Assembly: GCF_000247475.1 (NCBI RefSeq)
Contig: NZ_AHZC01000381.1
Coordinates: forward strand, 1 to 32,230
Reading direction: 5' to 3'
Length of the DNA stretch: 32,230 nucleotides
Source: Rhizobium sp. PDO1-076
Lineage (GTDB): Bacteria > Pseudomonadota > Alphaproteobacteria > Rhizobiales > Rhizobiaceae
The stretch's first letter is position 1. Each line of letters begins with the position of its first letter. The translations under genes were made by a program, and so were the position numbers. The notes beneath the pieces were generated by a model that was not told the DNA's origin, did no database searches, and worked only from the letters and a program-made list of their open reading frames with translations. Below are positions 16,064-24,162 of the stretch, in pieces.

Positions 16064-17017
16064 TTACCAGCCGGGAATCATATTGCCGGCTCTCAGCCGC
16101 GGGTAAAAGCGTGAATAGGCCTTGGATTCTCCATCCAGGTCATCCTCCACTTGCGCCGGCGTGATGTTGTCGAGGCACGCAGTGATGTGGTCGGTGATGG
16201 CGTTCAACAGTGAGGTCGACAGGCCGGGACGTTTCATCAGGCCGATCTGCACCGGTGGGAGTGGTGGAAATCCGTCGGCAGCTGTCAGAACTTTCATACC
16301 TGTCCGGAGCGCCGATTCCGGCAGGATCGACACAGCCATGCCGGCAAGCACGGCAGCGGCAACCACGGTCGACGACCAGCTGGTAAACAGGATCTGGTAC
16401 TCACGCCCGTCGGCATCCAGCGCTGAACAGGCCAACTGCCGCCACTGGCAGTCACGGCGCCCCACGGCCAGTGGTACCGGCGCATTTTCCCGCAACGGAT
16501 GGTTTGCCGACCCGACCCAGCACAGTGGCTCCGTGCGCACCACATCCGACTGGCGCAACAGCGGATTGTGGGTCACCAGCGCGATGTCGAGCTCGCCCTT
16601 GGCCATTTTCTCGGCGAGATCGACCGAGGGTTCGCAGACGATATAAAGCTCGACATTCGGATGCGTCTTGGCAAAGCGCCCGATGATCTCCGGCATGTAG
16701 CGGTCGGCATAGTCGTCTGGCGTGCCGATGCGCAGCGTTCCCTCAAGCCGGTTGTCATCGAATGCGGCAATCGCCTCGCTGTTCAGCCGGATGATCCGGC
16801 GCGCGTAATTGAGCAGCTTGTCGCCATCGACCGACAGCCTGTTGCCGCGGCCATCCTTGATGAAAAGCTGCTTGCCGACACGCTCTTCCAGACGGCGCAT
16901 CTGCATCGAGACGGCGGACTGGGTCTTGAACACGCGGCCGGCCGCTTTGGTGAAGCTGCCGGTATCGACAATGGCGATGAAGGTCTGAAGCTGATCGATA
17001 TCGAGGGGTGCCGACAT
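16064..17017 (-). CDS. LsrB-like LysR-family regulator
   Basis: 317 residues from ATG 17017 (an in-frame ATG at 17032 would add five). The N-terminus LDIDQLQTFIAIVDTGSFTKAAGRVFKTQSAVSMQMRRLEERVGKQLF is close to what I recall of LsrB of Sinorhizobium and its relatives. LsrB proteins sense oxidative stress through cysteines; here Cys residues lie in the effector domain in VCEPSVD, EPLCWVG, RRDCQWRQLACSALD and near the C-terminus. Whether this is LsrB itself or a paralogue cannot be settled; its neighbours differ from the trxB-lsrB arrangement I recall, so a paralogue is more likely. It is divergent from a DUF1127 small protein and ends 14 bases from the convergent TetR gene. Confidence 0.85.
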   Translation of the reverse strand: MSAPLDIDQLQTFIAIVDTGSFTKAAGRVFKTQSAVSMQMRRLEERVGKQLFIKDGRGNRLSVDGDKLLNYARRIIRLNSEAIAAFDDNRLEGTLRIGTPDDYADRYMPEIIGRFAKTHPNVELYIVCEPSVDLAEKMAKGELDIALVTHNPLLRQSDVVRTEPLCWVGSANHPLRENAPVPLAVGRRDCQWRQLACSALDADGREYQILFTSWSSTVVAAAVLAGMAVSILPESALRTGMKVLTAADGFPPLPPVQIGLMKRPGLSTSLLNAITDHITACLDNITPAQVEDDLDGESKAYSRFYPRLRAGNMIPGW

Positions 17018-17041
17018 GACAAGAGCATCCATAAGTGTTGT

Positions 17042-17129
17042 TGATGCTTATCATTAGAAACATTCGTTGGACTGATCAATATCCTTTCGACATTCTCGGT
17101 CTTGCAAATCGCATTGACCGAAATCGGTC
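17042..17129. promoter_or_regulatory. Two palindromes between the LysR and DUF1127 genes
   Basis: TGAT-GCTT-ATCA spans 17042-17053, and GACCGA-AA-TCGGTC spans 17116-17129 with perfect six-base arms. They lie near each divergent gene's promoter side, so either could be the LysR regulator's site. No LTTR consensus can be assigned. Confidence 0.4.
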
Positions 17130-17215
17130 GCTCAGTTTCAACCCCCAACCTCATGACCTTTCCGCGCCTGCGGCAAGGACGCTTTTCCTCGTGCCAAATC
17201 GGAAGGATGATTGCC

Positions 17216-17515
17216 ATGCGCACGACTGATCGGATCCTCGACCTCGACCTTGCCACCCCACGGCCGACGCTTGCCGCGCGTCTTACGGCCTGGCTGGTGA
17301 GCCTGCGATCCCTTCGCTCTGCTCTACGCAATCACCGCGCTGCGAACCGCCTGATCGAACTGGATGAAAGGCTCCTGAATGACCTCGGCCTCAGCCGTGT
17401 CGACATTCACGAAGTCCTCAATCTGGTCAGTTATGCGGACGATCCTTCGCCGCATCTGAAGCGCATTGCGCGTCGCCGGTCCGAGAATTCATTGCGCGGG
17501 GTTCGCGCCGAGTGA
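17216..17515 (+). CDS. DUF1127 (YjiS-like) small basic protein
   Basis: 99 residues. The DUF1127 signature is present at about 41-62: NRLIELDERLLNDLGLSRVDIHEVL. The protein is Arg-rich and longer than the common 45-70 residue forms, with an N-terminal extension (about 1-30) and a basic tail (HLKRIARRRSENSLRG). Larger DUF1127 proteins in Agrobacterium have been linked to RNA turnover and phosphate or carbon control, but no role can be given for this one. ATG 17216 is chosen because GGAAGGA lies nine bases ahead; an ATG at 17207 abuts that site and would add three residues. Confidence 0.78.
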   Translation: MRTTDRILDLDLATPRPTLAARLTAWLVSLRSLRSALRNHRAANRLIELDERLLNDLGLSRVDIHEVLNLVSYADDPSPHLKRIARRRSENSLRGVRAE

Positions 17516-17559
17516 CTTTTCCCATCCCCGCAGGGTGATAGCCAATAGCCCTGCATTTT

Positions 17560-17595
17560 GCCCGGTCCTGAACGAGTTCAGACCGGGCTTTTTTT
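17560..17595 (+). terminator. Terminator downstream of the DUF1127 gene
   Basis: GCCCGGTC at 17560-17567 pairs with GACCGGGC at 17581-17588, extended by a four-base stem (17569-17572 with 17577-17580) after one bulged base, then a run of seven T (17589-17595). Confidence 0.88.
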
Positions 17596-17673
17596 CTGCC
17601 GAGAAGGGCCTGCCCCCAGCAAACTTGAGCGGCAAATCTGCCCAGCAAATCTGCGCGACAATCAGGCGGGAAT

Positions 17674-18567
17674 TTACGCCTTTTTCTCCGGCGGAGCATC
17701 GGTCTCGCCCTTGCTGGCGGAGAGATAGCTGTCGAAGATCTGTTCCATGCTCTTCTGGTAACCCTTCTGCACTTCAAGGCCGCTGTCGAACATCGAGTTC
17801 ATCATCGCGGTGAAACTGGCCTGGTCGTCGCCTGCGGCCGGCTTGGGGTCTTCCTTGGTCGGCTGGGCGGCACTTTCCGCCGGTTTTCCGCCGGCTGCAG
17901 CGCCATAGGCTGTCGCCATGTCCTGAAAGGCCTTGGCGAACGGATTGTCGAAGAAGGGATTGCCGGCGCCTGCAGCGGCCTCCGGCTTCTTCGCCCCGCC
18001 CATCATCTCCTGAAAGGCCTTGGTGAACGGGTTGTCGAAGATATTGGCCGGTGGTTGCGGCTTGGGCTGCATGCCGGTGCTTTCCAGCCATTGCTGCATC
18101 ATCTTGTTCATCGGCGAATTGGCAAAGGCGTCGGCGCCGGGGAACTGGCCGGTCGTCTGCTTGAAAAGGCCGCCCATGATGGTGTCGGCCATGGCCGGCA
18201 TCATCTGCTTGAGCACATCCTGTCCAATGCCGGTGAGTTGAGCTGCCTGCGCAGCTATCGCCCGAGACACTTCCTTCGAGCCGAACAGCTGTTGCAGTAC
18301 CTGATTGCCGTCGGCCACGCCCTGCGGCGTAAATGCCGAGCTCATGTCCTCGAAATACTTCGCGTAATTGCCGGACGTCATCGCCGAGATCAGGGTGGAA
18401 AAGTCGTAAGGATTGCTGGCGCTGCGTTTGAAACCCGATGCAAACGCCGGGGTGAGCGCCGCCATCGCTTTTGCGGCCTGCTCCTGGGCAAGCCCAAACT
18501 GTCGGGCCATGGCATCCATTGCCGTCCCGTTCTGCGCCTGAAGCATCATGTCGAACAGTGGCAGCAT
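17674..18567 (-). CDS. DUF937-like cytoplasmic protein with FDNPF repeats
   Basis: 297 residues from ATG 18567, which has GGGGAGAA just upstream; a longer in-frame ATG at 18666 has no such site and adds a tail-like extension. The first half (MLPLFDMMLQAQNGTAMDAMARQFGLAQEQAAKAMAALTPAFASGFKR) and the later QLFGSKEVSRAIAAQAAQLTGIGQDVLKQMMPAMADTIMGGL segment fit the DUF937 (YidB-like) fold. The second half is low in complexity, with the motif FDNPFxKAFQ(E/D)M occurring twice, each followed by an Ala/Gly/Pro linker. Phasin-like helices at the C-terminus (about 265-290) may serve interactions. Role unknown. It stands alone beside gshA on the same strand, with 135 bases between. Confidence 0.72.
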   Translation of the reverse strand: MLPLFDMMLQAQNGTAMDAMARQFGLAQEQAAKAMAALTPAFASGFKRSASNPYDFSTLISAMTSGNYAKYFEDMSSAFTPQGVADGNQVLQQLFGSKEVSRAIAAQAAQLTGIGQDVLKQMMPAMADTIMGGLFKQTTGQFPGADAFANSPMNKMMQQWLESTGMQPKPQPPANIFDNPFTKAFQEMMGGAKKPEAAAGAGNPFFDNPFAKAFQDMATAYGAAAGGKPAESAAQPTKEDPKPAAGDDQASFTAMMNSMFDSGLEVQKGYQKSMEQIFDSYLSASKGETDAPPEKKA

Positions 18568-18702
18568 GAACGTTTTCTCCCCGGATACATGCAGATGGTT
18601 TCTGGCACTATAACCGGAAAAAACACTGCGCAAACCGGTTTTTACCGGTTTCGCCAAAGCAGGCATGTCATGCGGACGGGAGGGCCATCGCAGCCCCCTC
18701 GA

Positions 18703-20076
18703 TCAATACTGGTATTCTTCGAAAACCGGATCGATCCGGCCGTTCCAGCGGCCGTTATAGAGCGACAGCAAGTCGTCGGCCAGGGTCGTGCCCTTGGCGA
18801 TCACTTCGTCCAGCGGACCGAGGAACACGCTCTCGTCCTGGCCTTCGCCATTGAGGCGCGCACGCGACTTCAGGCCCTGCCGTGACAGTTCGACGACGTC
18901 ACGCGCCACGTCCATCAGTGGCCGGCCGGCGACGCTGGCCTTCATACCCTGTACCGGAACGGTGTCGCGCATCAGCACCACGTCCTCGACAGTCCAGTCG
19001 GCGGTCAGTTCGTCGGCCGCAGCAAGGGCTGCATCATCATAGAGCAGGCCGACCCAGAAGGCCGGAAGCGCGCAGATCCGCCGCCATGGACCGCCGTCAG
19101 CGCCACGCATTTCAAGAAAGCGCTTAAGGCGCACATCGGGAAACAGCGTCGAGAGATGGTTGGTCCAGTCGCCAAGCGTCGGCTCCCATTCGGCCACCTC
19201 GCCCTTCAGAGCACCCTCCATGAACTGGCGGAAGGTGACATGGGTGCAATCGTGGTAGCGCCCGTCGCGCACGATGAAATACATCGGCGCCTCGATCGCC
19301 CAGCGCACATAGTCGCCGAAACAGAAATCCCTGGAGAAGGTGAAGGGCAGGACGCCGGCACGCTGGTTGTCGGTATCACGCCAGATATCGCCGCGCCAGG
19401 AGACGAGCCCGTTCGGCTTGCCTTCGGTGAACGGCGAGGACGCAAACAATGCCGTGGCCAGCGACTGCAGCTTCATCGATACGCGCATCTTCTGGCGCAT
19501 GTCGGCTTCCGACGAAAAGTCGAGGTTCACCTGGATCGTGCAGGTCCTGTACATCATGTCGAGACCCTTGCTGCCGACCTTCGGCATGTAGCGGGTCATG
19601 ATGTCGTAGCGCGACTTCGGCATGCGCGGCGTCTCGGCCAGCGTCCATTTCGGGCTGCCGCCGAGACCGAGGAAGCGGATGCCCATCGGTTCGGCGACAT
19701 CGCGCAGCACGGCCAGGTGATGGTTCGATTCCTTGCAGGTCTGGTGCAGGGTTTCCACCGGCGCACCGGAAAGCTCGAACTGGCCGCCGGGCTCGATCGA
19801 GATCGCGCCCATGCCCGATTGTTCGCCGAGACCGATGATGTTCTCGCCGTCCATGATCGGATCCCAGCCAAGCTTTGCCTGCATGCCCTTCAAGAGCGCG
19901 GAAATGCTGGCATCGCCGAAATAGGGGACCGGGCTGTTGTCGGTGCGGAAAAAGGCGAATTTTTCGTGCTCGGTGCCGATCCGGAACGCCTCTTTCGGCT
20001 TGGAGCCGGCGGCCATATAGGCGGCCATGTCCTCAATGGAGCCGAGGGGTGTATCGTCGGTCGTGTCACGAGCCAT
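18703..20076 (-). CDS. gshA: Glutamate-cysteine ligase
   Basis: 457 residues, the size of the alphaproteobacterial/plant-type enzyme. It joins glutamate and cysteine with ATP to give gamma-glutamylcysteine, the first step of glutathione synthesis. Motifs: FRIGTEHEKFAF near 44-55, ISIEPGGQFELSG near 103-115, TCTIQVNLDFSSE near 185-197, and SSPFTEGKPNGLVSWRGDIWRDTDNQR near 216. ATG 20076 (MARDTTD) is preferred over an in-frame ATG at 20112, which would add 12 residues and lacks a visible ribosome site. The enzyme links to the redox theme here (oxyR-katG, rirA). A gap of 153 bases separates it from rsmE; no shared operon is required. Confidence 0.93.
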   Translation of the reverse strand: MARDTTDDTPLGSIEDMAAYMAAGSKPKEAFRIGTEHEKFAFFRTDNSPVPYFGDASISALLKGMQAKLGWDPIMDGENIIGLGEQSGMGAISIEPGGQFELSGAPVETLHQTCKESNHHLAVLRDVAEPMGIRFLGLGGSPKWTLAETPRMPKSRYDIMTRYMPKVGSKGLDMMYRTCTIQVNLDFSSEADMRQKMRVSMKLQSLATALFASSPFTEGKPNGLVSWRGDIWRDTDNQRAGVLPFTFSRDFCFGDYVRWAIEAPMYFIVRDGRYHDCTHVTFRQFMEGALKGEVAEWEPTLGDWTNHLSTLFPDVRLKRFLEMRGADGGPWRRICALPAFWVGLLYDDAALAAADELTADWTVEDVVLMRDTVPVQGMKASVAGRPLMDVARDVVELSRQGLKSRARLNGEGQDESVFLGPLDEVIAKGTTLADDLLSLYNGRWNGRIDPVFEEYQY

Positions 20077-20229
20077 GAAGGTAACCTTGTTGGGCTTTGT
20101 CGCAGGGCGCATAGGCCCATATGGACAGGTGATTGGACCGGAAATTTGTTGCGTGCAAGTGAAAAACTCTCAAGGCCTGCTCAAAAAAGAGAAACGGCAT
20201 GCTCTTGAAATTGACGTTTGCAAACCCGC

Positions 20230-20967
20230 CTACCGCCAGTCGCCGATCGCCGCCTGCACGACGGCCATTGCCGCGACTGCCGCGGTATCTGCGCGCAGGA
20301 TCCTGGGCCCAAGCGGGATGGCCGTAACGAAGGGCAGGGAGCGCAGCAACTGGCGTTCCTCGTCAGAAAACCCGCCCTCGGGGCCGACCAGCAGTGCCAG
20401 CGAACGCTCGGTTATGGCGGCAAGGGCCGGCAGCGGGTTTTGCGTGCTGGCATCCTCGTCGCAATAGATGATCCGCCGCTGCGAAGGCCAGCGCTCCAGC
20501 ATGTCCTTCAGCTTCACCGTCGGCCTGACGGTCGGGATGGCCAGGATGCCGCATTGCTCCGCTGCCTCGACGGCATTGGCCTGCAGCCGCTCTAGACTGC
20601 CGATCTTGCCCTGCACATGCCGGGTGATCACCGGCTGCAGCATGCCGGCCCCCATCTCGACGGCCTTCTGGATCAGGTAGTCCATCCGGCCGACCTTCAG
20701 CGGTGCAAACAGGAAGTGCAGGTCGCAATCGGCAGGCTGTGGCCGTGTCTCTTCGACGGGCGTCAGCAGGATGCGCTTGCGGGTCGGAAAGCTGACCCTT
20801 GCCCGCCATTCCCCATCGCGGCCATTGAAGACCAGTACATCCGTGCCCTCCTCGAAGCGCAGCACATTGGCCAGGTAGTTGAACTGCTCGGGCGTTGCCT
20901 CGAAGCCCGTTTCAGCCGCAAGTGACGCGGTGACATACAGTCTCTGCATCCGGTAGTTGGCGCGCAT
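20230..20967 (-). CDS. rsmE: 16S rRNA (uracil-1498-N3)-methyltransferase RsmE
   Basis: 245 residues. A small N-terminal PUA-like domain (about 1-75) precedes a SPOUT knotted methyltransferase domain, whose motifs are seen in [27 protein letters not shown] near 100, [13 protein letters not shown] near 196, and [12 protein letters not shown] near 222. It methylates U1498 of 16S rRNA in the small subunit using S-adenosylmethionine. The start at 20967 has GAGGG just ahead, overlapping the stop codon of the phosphate transporter gene 9 bases upstream, so the two are translationally coupled although their functions are unrelated. Confidence 0.93.
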   Translation of the reverse strand: MRANYRMQRLYVTASLAAETGFEATPEQFNYLANVLRFEEGTDVLVFNGRDGEWRARVSFPTRKRILLTPVEETRPQPADCDLHFLFAPLKVGRMDYLIQKAVEMGAGMLQPVITRHVQGKIGSLERLQANAVEAAEQCGILAIPTVRPTVKLKDMLERWPSQRRIIYCDEDASTQNPLPALAAITERSLALLVGPEGGFSDEERQLLRSLPFVTAIPLGPRILRADTAAVAAMAVVQAAIGDWR

Positions 20968-20976
20968 GAAAAACCC

Positions 20977-22533
20977 TCAGATATGGCCGAAAAACAGCGA
21001 AATGGCACCGTAGAGCAGTGCGGCCAGACCGGCTGAACACGGCACTGTCACGCTCCAGGCGGCGATCATGGTGATGAAATACGAACGGCGAACCAGACGG
21101 CGGCGACCGACTTCATCCGGATCGCGTTCGGCAATCTGTTCATCCTCGGCTTCCCAATGGCCGAATTTCTCCCGCAGATATGCGATGCGACGCTTTGAGT
21201 TGCGGATATACCATTCGCGGTACAGGCCGACGCCGAACACGGCACCGATGGCGATATGGGTCGAACTGACCGGCAAGCCGAGCGACGAGGCCAGAATGAC
21301 GGTCACTGCTGCCGAAAGCGCGACGCAATAGGCCCGCACCGGATTGAGTTTGGTGATCTGCGTGCCGACGAGGCGGATCAGGCGTGGACCGTAGAGCAGC
21401 AGGCCGACGGCAATGCCGAAGGCGCCGATCAGCGTCACCCATGTCGGCGTCGCCCAAATCGGCGTCCCCATGCGCGCCGTGGCGGTATCTTCGCCGATCG
21501 CCTGGAAAATCGCCACCACCGGACCGATGGCATTGGCAACATCATTGGCGCCGTGGGCGAAGGAGAGCAGGGCGGCGGAAATCACCAGCGGTAGGCGAAA
21601 CAGCTTGCGCAGCGACTGATTGCGGTTCTCAAGTCCTTCCGCCTGCCGCCGTACCAGGGGAATGGCGACGACCCAGCAGCCAAGGCCGACGCAGAAACCC
21701 GCGATCACCGAGTCATAACGCCCAAGTTCAAACACCTGGCCGATGCCCTTGACGGTCAGGTAGAGCGTGAACGCGCCGGCCATCAGGCCAACCAGGACCG
21801 GAACCCAGCGTTTGGCAGCGCCGATCTTGTCGATCCGGTAGAGGATGAACTCCTTGATGAAAGCGAGAAACAGGGCTGCCAGCCCGCCACCCAGGAGTGG
21901 CGATATGATCCAGCTTGCCGTGATACCGGCGAGCGCGCCCCAATTCACCGAGTTCATCCCGGCCGCTGCAATGCCGGCACCCATGACGGCGCCAACGATG
22001 GAATGTGTCGTCGAGACCGGTGCATTCAGCCATGTGGACAGGTTGATCCACAGCGCCGCGGCCAGCAGCGCGACAAGCATGGCGGTTGCGAAGTCTTGTG
22101 GATTGCCGACGGCTTCAGGAGCCAGGATGCCACGGGAAATCGTCATTACCACCGTGTCGCCGGCAATCACCGCGCCGGCGATTTCGAAGATGGCAGCCAT
22201 CGCGAGCGCGGCACCGATCGAGATCGCCCGTGCGCCCACCGCCGCGCCGACGTTGTTGGTCACGTCATTGGCGCCGATATTCATCGCCATATAGCCGCCG
22301 AGAACGGCAGCAGCGACCATGATCACTGCTCCGGGACGATCGCTGACATAGATGCCGGCCAGGGCCATGACCAGAACCAGAAAGACCAGTCCGAGACCGA
22401 AGGGCAGCACGCGCCGCGACAGATGCTGCGCGGCTTCCTCGGCATAGGTGATCTTGTCGAGATCCTTGTCCAACGTCGGCTTGGACAGTTTGGGCTGCGC
22501 TCTGGGTGGCGGTTTCAGGTCGGGCTTGGTCAT
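20977..22533 (-). CDS. pit: PiT-family inorganic phosphate transporter
   Basis: 518 residues from ATG 22533. The PiT duplicate signature is seen twice: GANDVTN at 87-93 and GANDVAN at 328-334, plus PVSTTHSIVGAVMG at about 172 and PVSSTHIAIGAVFG near 455. About ten to twelve hydrophobic segments are present. A cytoplasmic N-terminal arm of about 40 charged residues precedes the first one. Low-affinity H+- or Na+-coupled phosphate uptake across the inner membrane. The DUF47 partner gene that often accompanies rhizobial pit is absent. An alternative upstream ATG at 22635 (AAGGAG ribosome site, 34 more residues) is in frame; the leader between them looks non-coding and holds hairpins, so I prefer 22533, which has AAGGAAA ahead. 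Confidence 0.85.
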   Translation of the reverse strand: MTKPDLKPPPRAQPKLSKPTLDKDLDKITYAEEAAQHLSRRVLPFGLGLVFLVLVMALAGIYVSDRPGAVIMVAAAVLGGYMAMNIGANDVTNNVGAAVGARAISIGAALAMAAIFEIAGAVIAGDTVVMTISRGILAPEAVGNPQDFATAMLVALLAAALWINLSTWLNAPVSTTHSIVGAVMGAGIAAAGMNSVNWGALAGITASWIISPLLGGGLAALFLAFIKEFILYRIDKIGAAKRWVPVLVGLMAGAFTLYLTVKGIGQVFELGRYDSVIAGFCVGLGCWVVAIPLVRRQAEGLENRNQSLRKLFRLPLVISAALLSFAHGANDVANAIGPVVAIFQAIGEDTATARMGTPIWATPTWVTLIGAFGIAVGLLLYGPRLIRLVGTQITKLNPVRAYCVALSAAVTVILASSLGLPVSSTHIAIGAVFGVGLYREWYIRNSKRRIAYLREKFGHWEAEDEQIAERDPDEVGRRRLVRRSYFITMIAAWSVTVPCSAGLAALLYGAISLFFGHI

Positions 22534-22605
22534 GTGCTGCTTTCCTTCGGATGGAATGACCCGATGTCTTGCCATCCGAGGCATTGAGGTATGATGCGGG
22601 GCCGC

Positions 22606-22657
22606 GCGTCGTCTATCGACGACGCAGGCGCGCATGTGATCTCCTTGCGTAAGCGCA
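22606..22657 (-). promoter_or_regulatory. Structured leader of the phosphate transporter gene
   Basis: GCGTCGTC at 22606-22613 and GACGACGC at 22618-22625 form a perfect eight-base stem with a four-base loop. Just upstream on the minus strand, TTGCG and CGCAA (22644-22648 and 22653-22657) form a second hairpin. Between them is AAGGAG (minus strand, 22646-22641) and an ATG at 22635-22633. The set looks like a translational control leader or a start region of a longer protein. Confidence 0.4.
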
Positions 22658-22698
22658 AAAAGCCGGAGGTTCAATAAGGCGGAGAATGTTGTTCTGGC

Positions 22699-23190
22699 CT
22701 ATTCTGCGGCGTTGATCCGGCTGCGCGCCGCACCCCGGTTGATCATGTCCTGCTCAAACGTATGCAACAGGACCTTCAGTTCCGGTTCCTGCACGCGCGA
22801 TGACGCTTCCTGGCAGTTCACCCATTCCATCCGGCGCATGCCCTTTTCCGGAAAGTCGTCGAGCATGTCCTTGACCTGAAGTGCATGAACCTGCACCCTG
22901 CACAGGATCTTCAGTCCGCCATCCATGCGTTTGTGATAAGTATAGTAGCCGATCGGTTCCTTGCATGCCTTGCCCTTGACGCCAGCCTCCTCGTAGGCCT
23001 CGCGTTCGGCAACGGCATGGGCCTTCTTGCCTTCCATTGGCCAACCCTTCGGGATTACCCAGCGACCGGTGTCGCGGCTGGTCATCAGAAGCACTTCGAG
23101 ATCACCGTTCTTCTTACGCAGCCGAAAGCATATCGCCGCGAACTGCTGCCTGAGCGGTCGGCGGAACATGAGCTTCAGATCGGATGCCAT
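22699..23190 (-). CDS. Nudix hydrolase
   Basis: 163 residues from ATG 23190 (a TTG at 23208 would add six). The Nudix box begins at G49 in GWPMEGKK and ends in REAYEEAGV (63-71), giving the helix with metal-binding Glu67 and Glu68. The first Glu of the consensus box (seventh position) is Lys55; this variant occurs in the alphaproteobacterial group with WVIPKGWPM, and phosphoanhydride hydrolysis is still expected. Substrate might be a diphosphoinositol polyphosphate or dinucleoside polyphosphate, by family resemblance only. It lies upstream of the phosphate transporter on the same strand with 165 bases between, so joint transcription is possible but not shown. Confidence 0.86.
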   Translation of the reverse strand: MASDLKLMFRRPLRQQFAAICFRLRKKNGDLEVLLMTSRDTGRWVIPKGWPMEGKKAHAVAEREAYEEAGVKGKACKEPIGYYTYHKRMDGGLKILCRVQVHALQVKDMLDDFPEKGMRRMEWVNCQEASSRVQEPELKVLLHTFEQDMINRGAARSRINAAE

Positions 23191-23406
23191 ACGGCGCAAA
23201 ATAGCCAAAAATCCTATACCTTAACTTTCTAATATGAATAAGACACGATAACGCGACAAGATGAAGACGTGGCAGCAAAAGCAACAGGTCAATACACAGA
23301 TTCGTTCTGCTAACAGCTGCAGACCAGACGAGGTCACCGTCAAGCGACATGTCATGACGCAACTGACTAAGTTTGGTTGTTTGCACGCAAGTCCAGGCAG
23401 GCGCAG

Positions 23407-24162
23407 TCAAAGCACCTGCCAATGACGCAAGCCTTCGATCACGCCGGCCGCGCAGCGACCTTGCGTCTGGACGATATGTGGATTGGCCTTCGCGAGGCTT
23501 GCGAGTTCGCCAAGCGCATTGCCCGGCATGATTCCGCGCACGCACGGCAGCTCGAACATGGCGCGATCATTGCCGGTATCGCCGGCAACGACCACCTCGT
23601 CCAGCCCGATCGCCAGCCTTTGGCAGAGCCAGGCCAGTGCCTGCCCCTTGTCCGCCAGAACCGGGATCACGTCGAGATCGCGGTTGCTGGAATAAATGAC
23701 CCGGGCGGAATGCCCCTCATCCTGCAACAGCCGCTCCAGCTCCGCCAGCATTTCGGTCGTCGCATCGTGCAGAAACCAGCTCGATTTCAGTCCGTGCTGG
23801 AAACGTTCCGGCTGGCGGCTGAGGTGGCCGAGGCCAGACAACAGCGTTTCGATCCGTGTGCTGTCGAAGTCGCGCCCAAGCGCGCCGGAATAATGTGGCG
23901 CAAGCATTTCATCCTCTGCCGCATGCATCATCGTGCCCACGCCGCCAATGACGAAGTCCGCGGTCGGCAGTCCTTCCTCTGAGGTGAATTCCAGGATGTC
24001 CTCGACCAGGCGTCCGCTATTGTAGACGAGCAGCGGACGGGTCTTTGGATCGAGCGCATCCCAGAGCCTGGCAAATTCCAGCGTCGACCGGCAGTCGCCG
24101 GCAAGGGTGCCGTCGAGATCGGATGAAAAAAGCCGGATCGGTTTCAATCGCCGTCGTTCCAT
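23407..24162 (-). CDS. mfppB: Mannosylfructose-phosphate phosphatase (HAD, S6PP-like)
   Basis: 251 residues. HAD superfamily subclass IIB: nucleophile/acid pair D15 and D17 in SSDLDGTL, motif II YNSGR near 47, Lys in ADKGQALAWL near 170, and motif IV in VVAGDTGNDRAMFE near 191. The fold is that of sucrose-6-phosphate phosphatase. It would remove phosphate from mannosylfructose 6-phosphate, the product of the upstream glycosyltransferase, giving the compatible solute mannosylfructose, first described in Agrobacterium tumefaciens. Its start overlaps the end of the synthase gene by 19 bases. The alternative, a true sucrose phosphatase, is less likely given the partner but not excluded. Confidence 0.83.
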   Translation of the reverse strand: MERRRLKPIRLFSSDLDGTLAGDCRSTLEFARLWDALDPKTRPLLVYNSGRLVEDILEFTSEEGLPTADFVIGGVGTMMHAAEDEMLAPHYSGALGRDFDSTRIETLLSGLGHLSRQPERFQHGLKSSWFLHDATTEMLAELERLLQDEGHSARVIYSSNRDLDVIPVLADKGQALAWLCQRLAIGLDEVVVAGDTGNDRAMFELPCVRGIMPGNALGELASLAKANPHIVQTQGRCAAGVIEGLRHWQVL

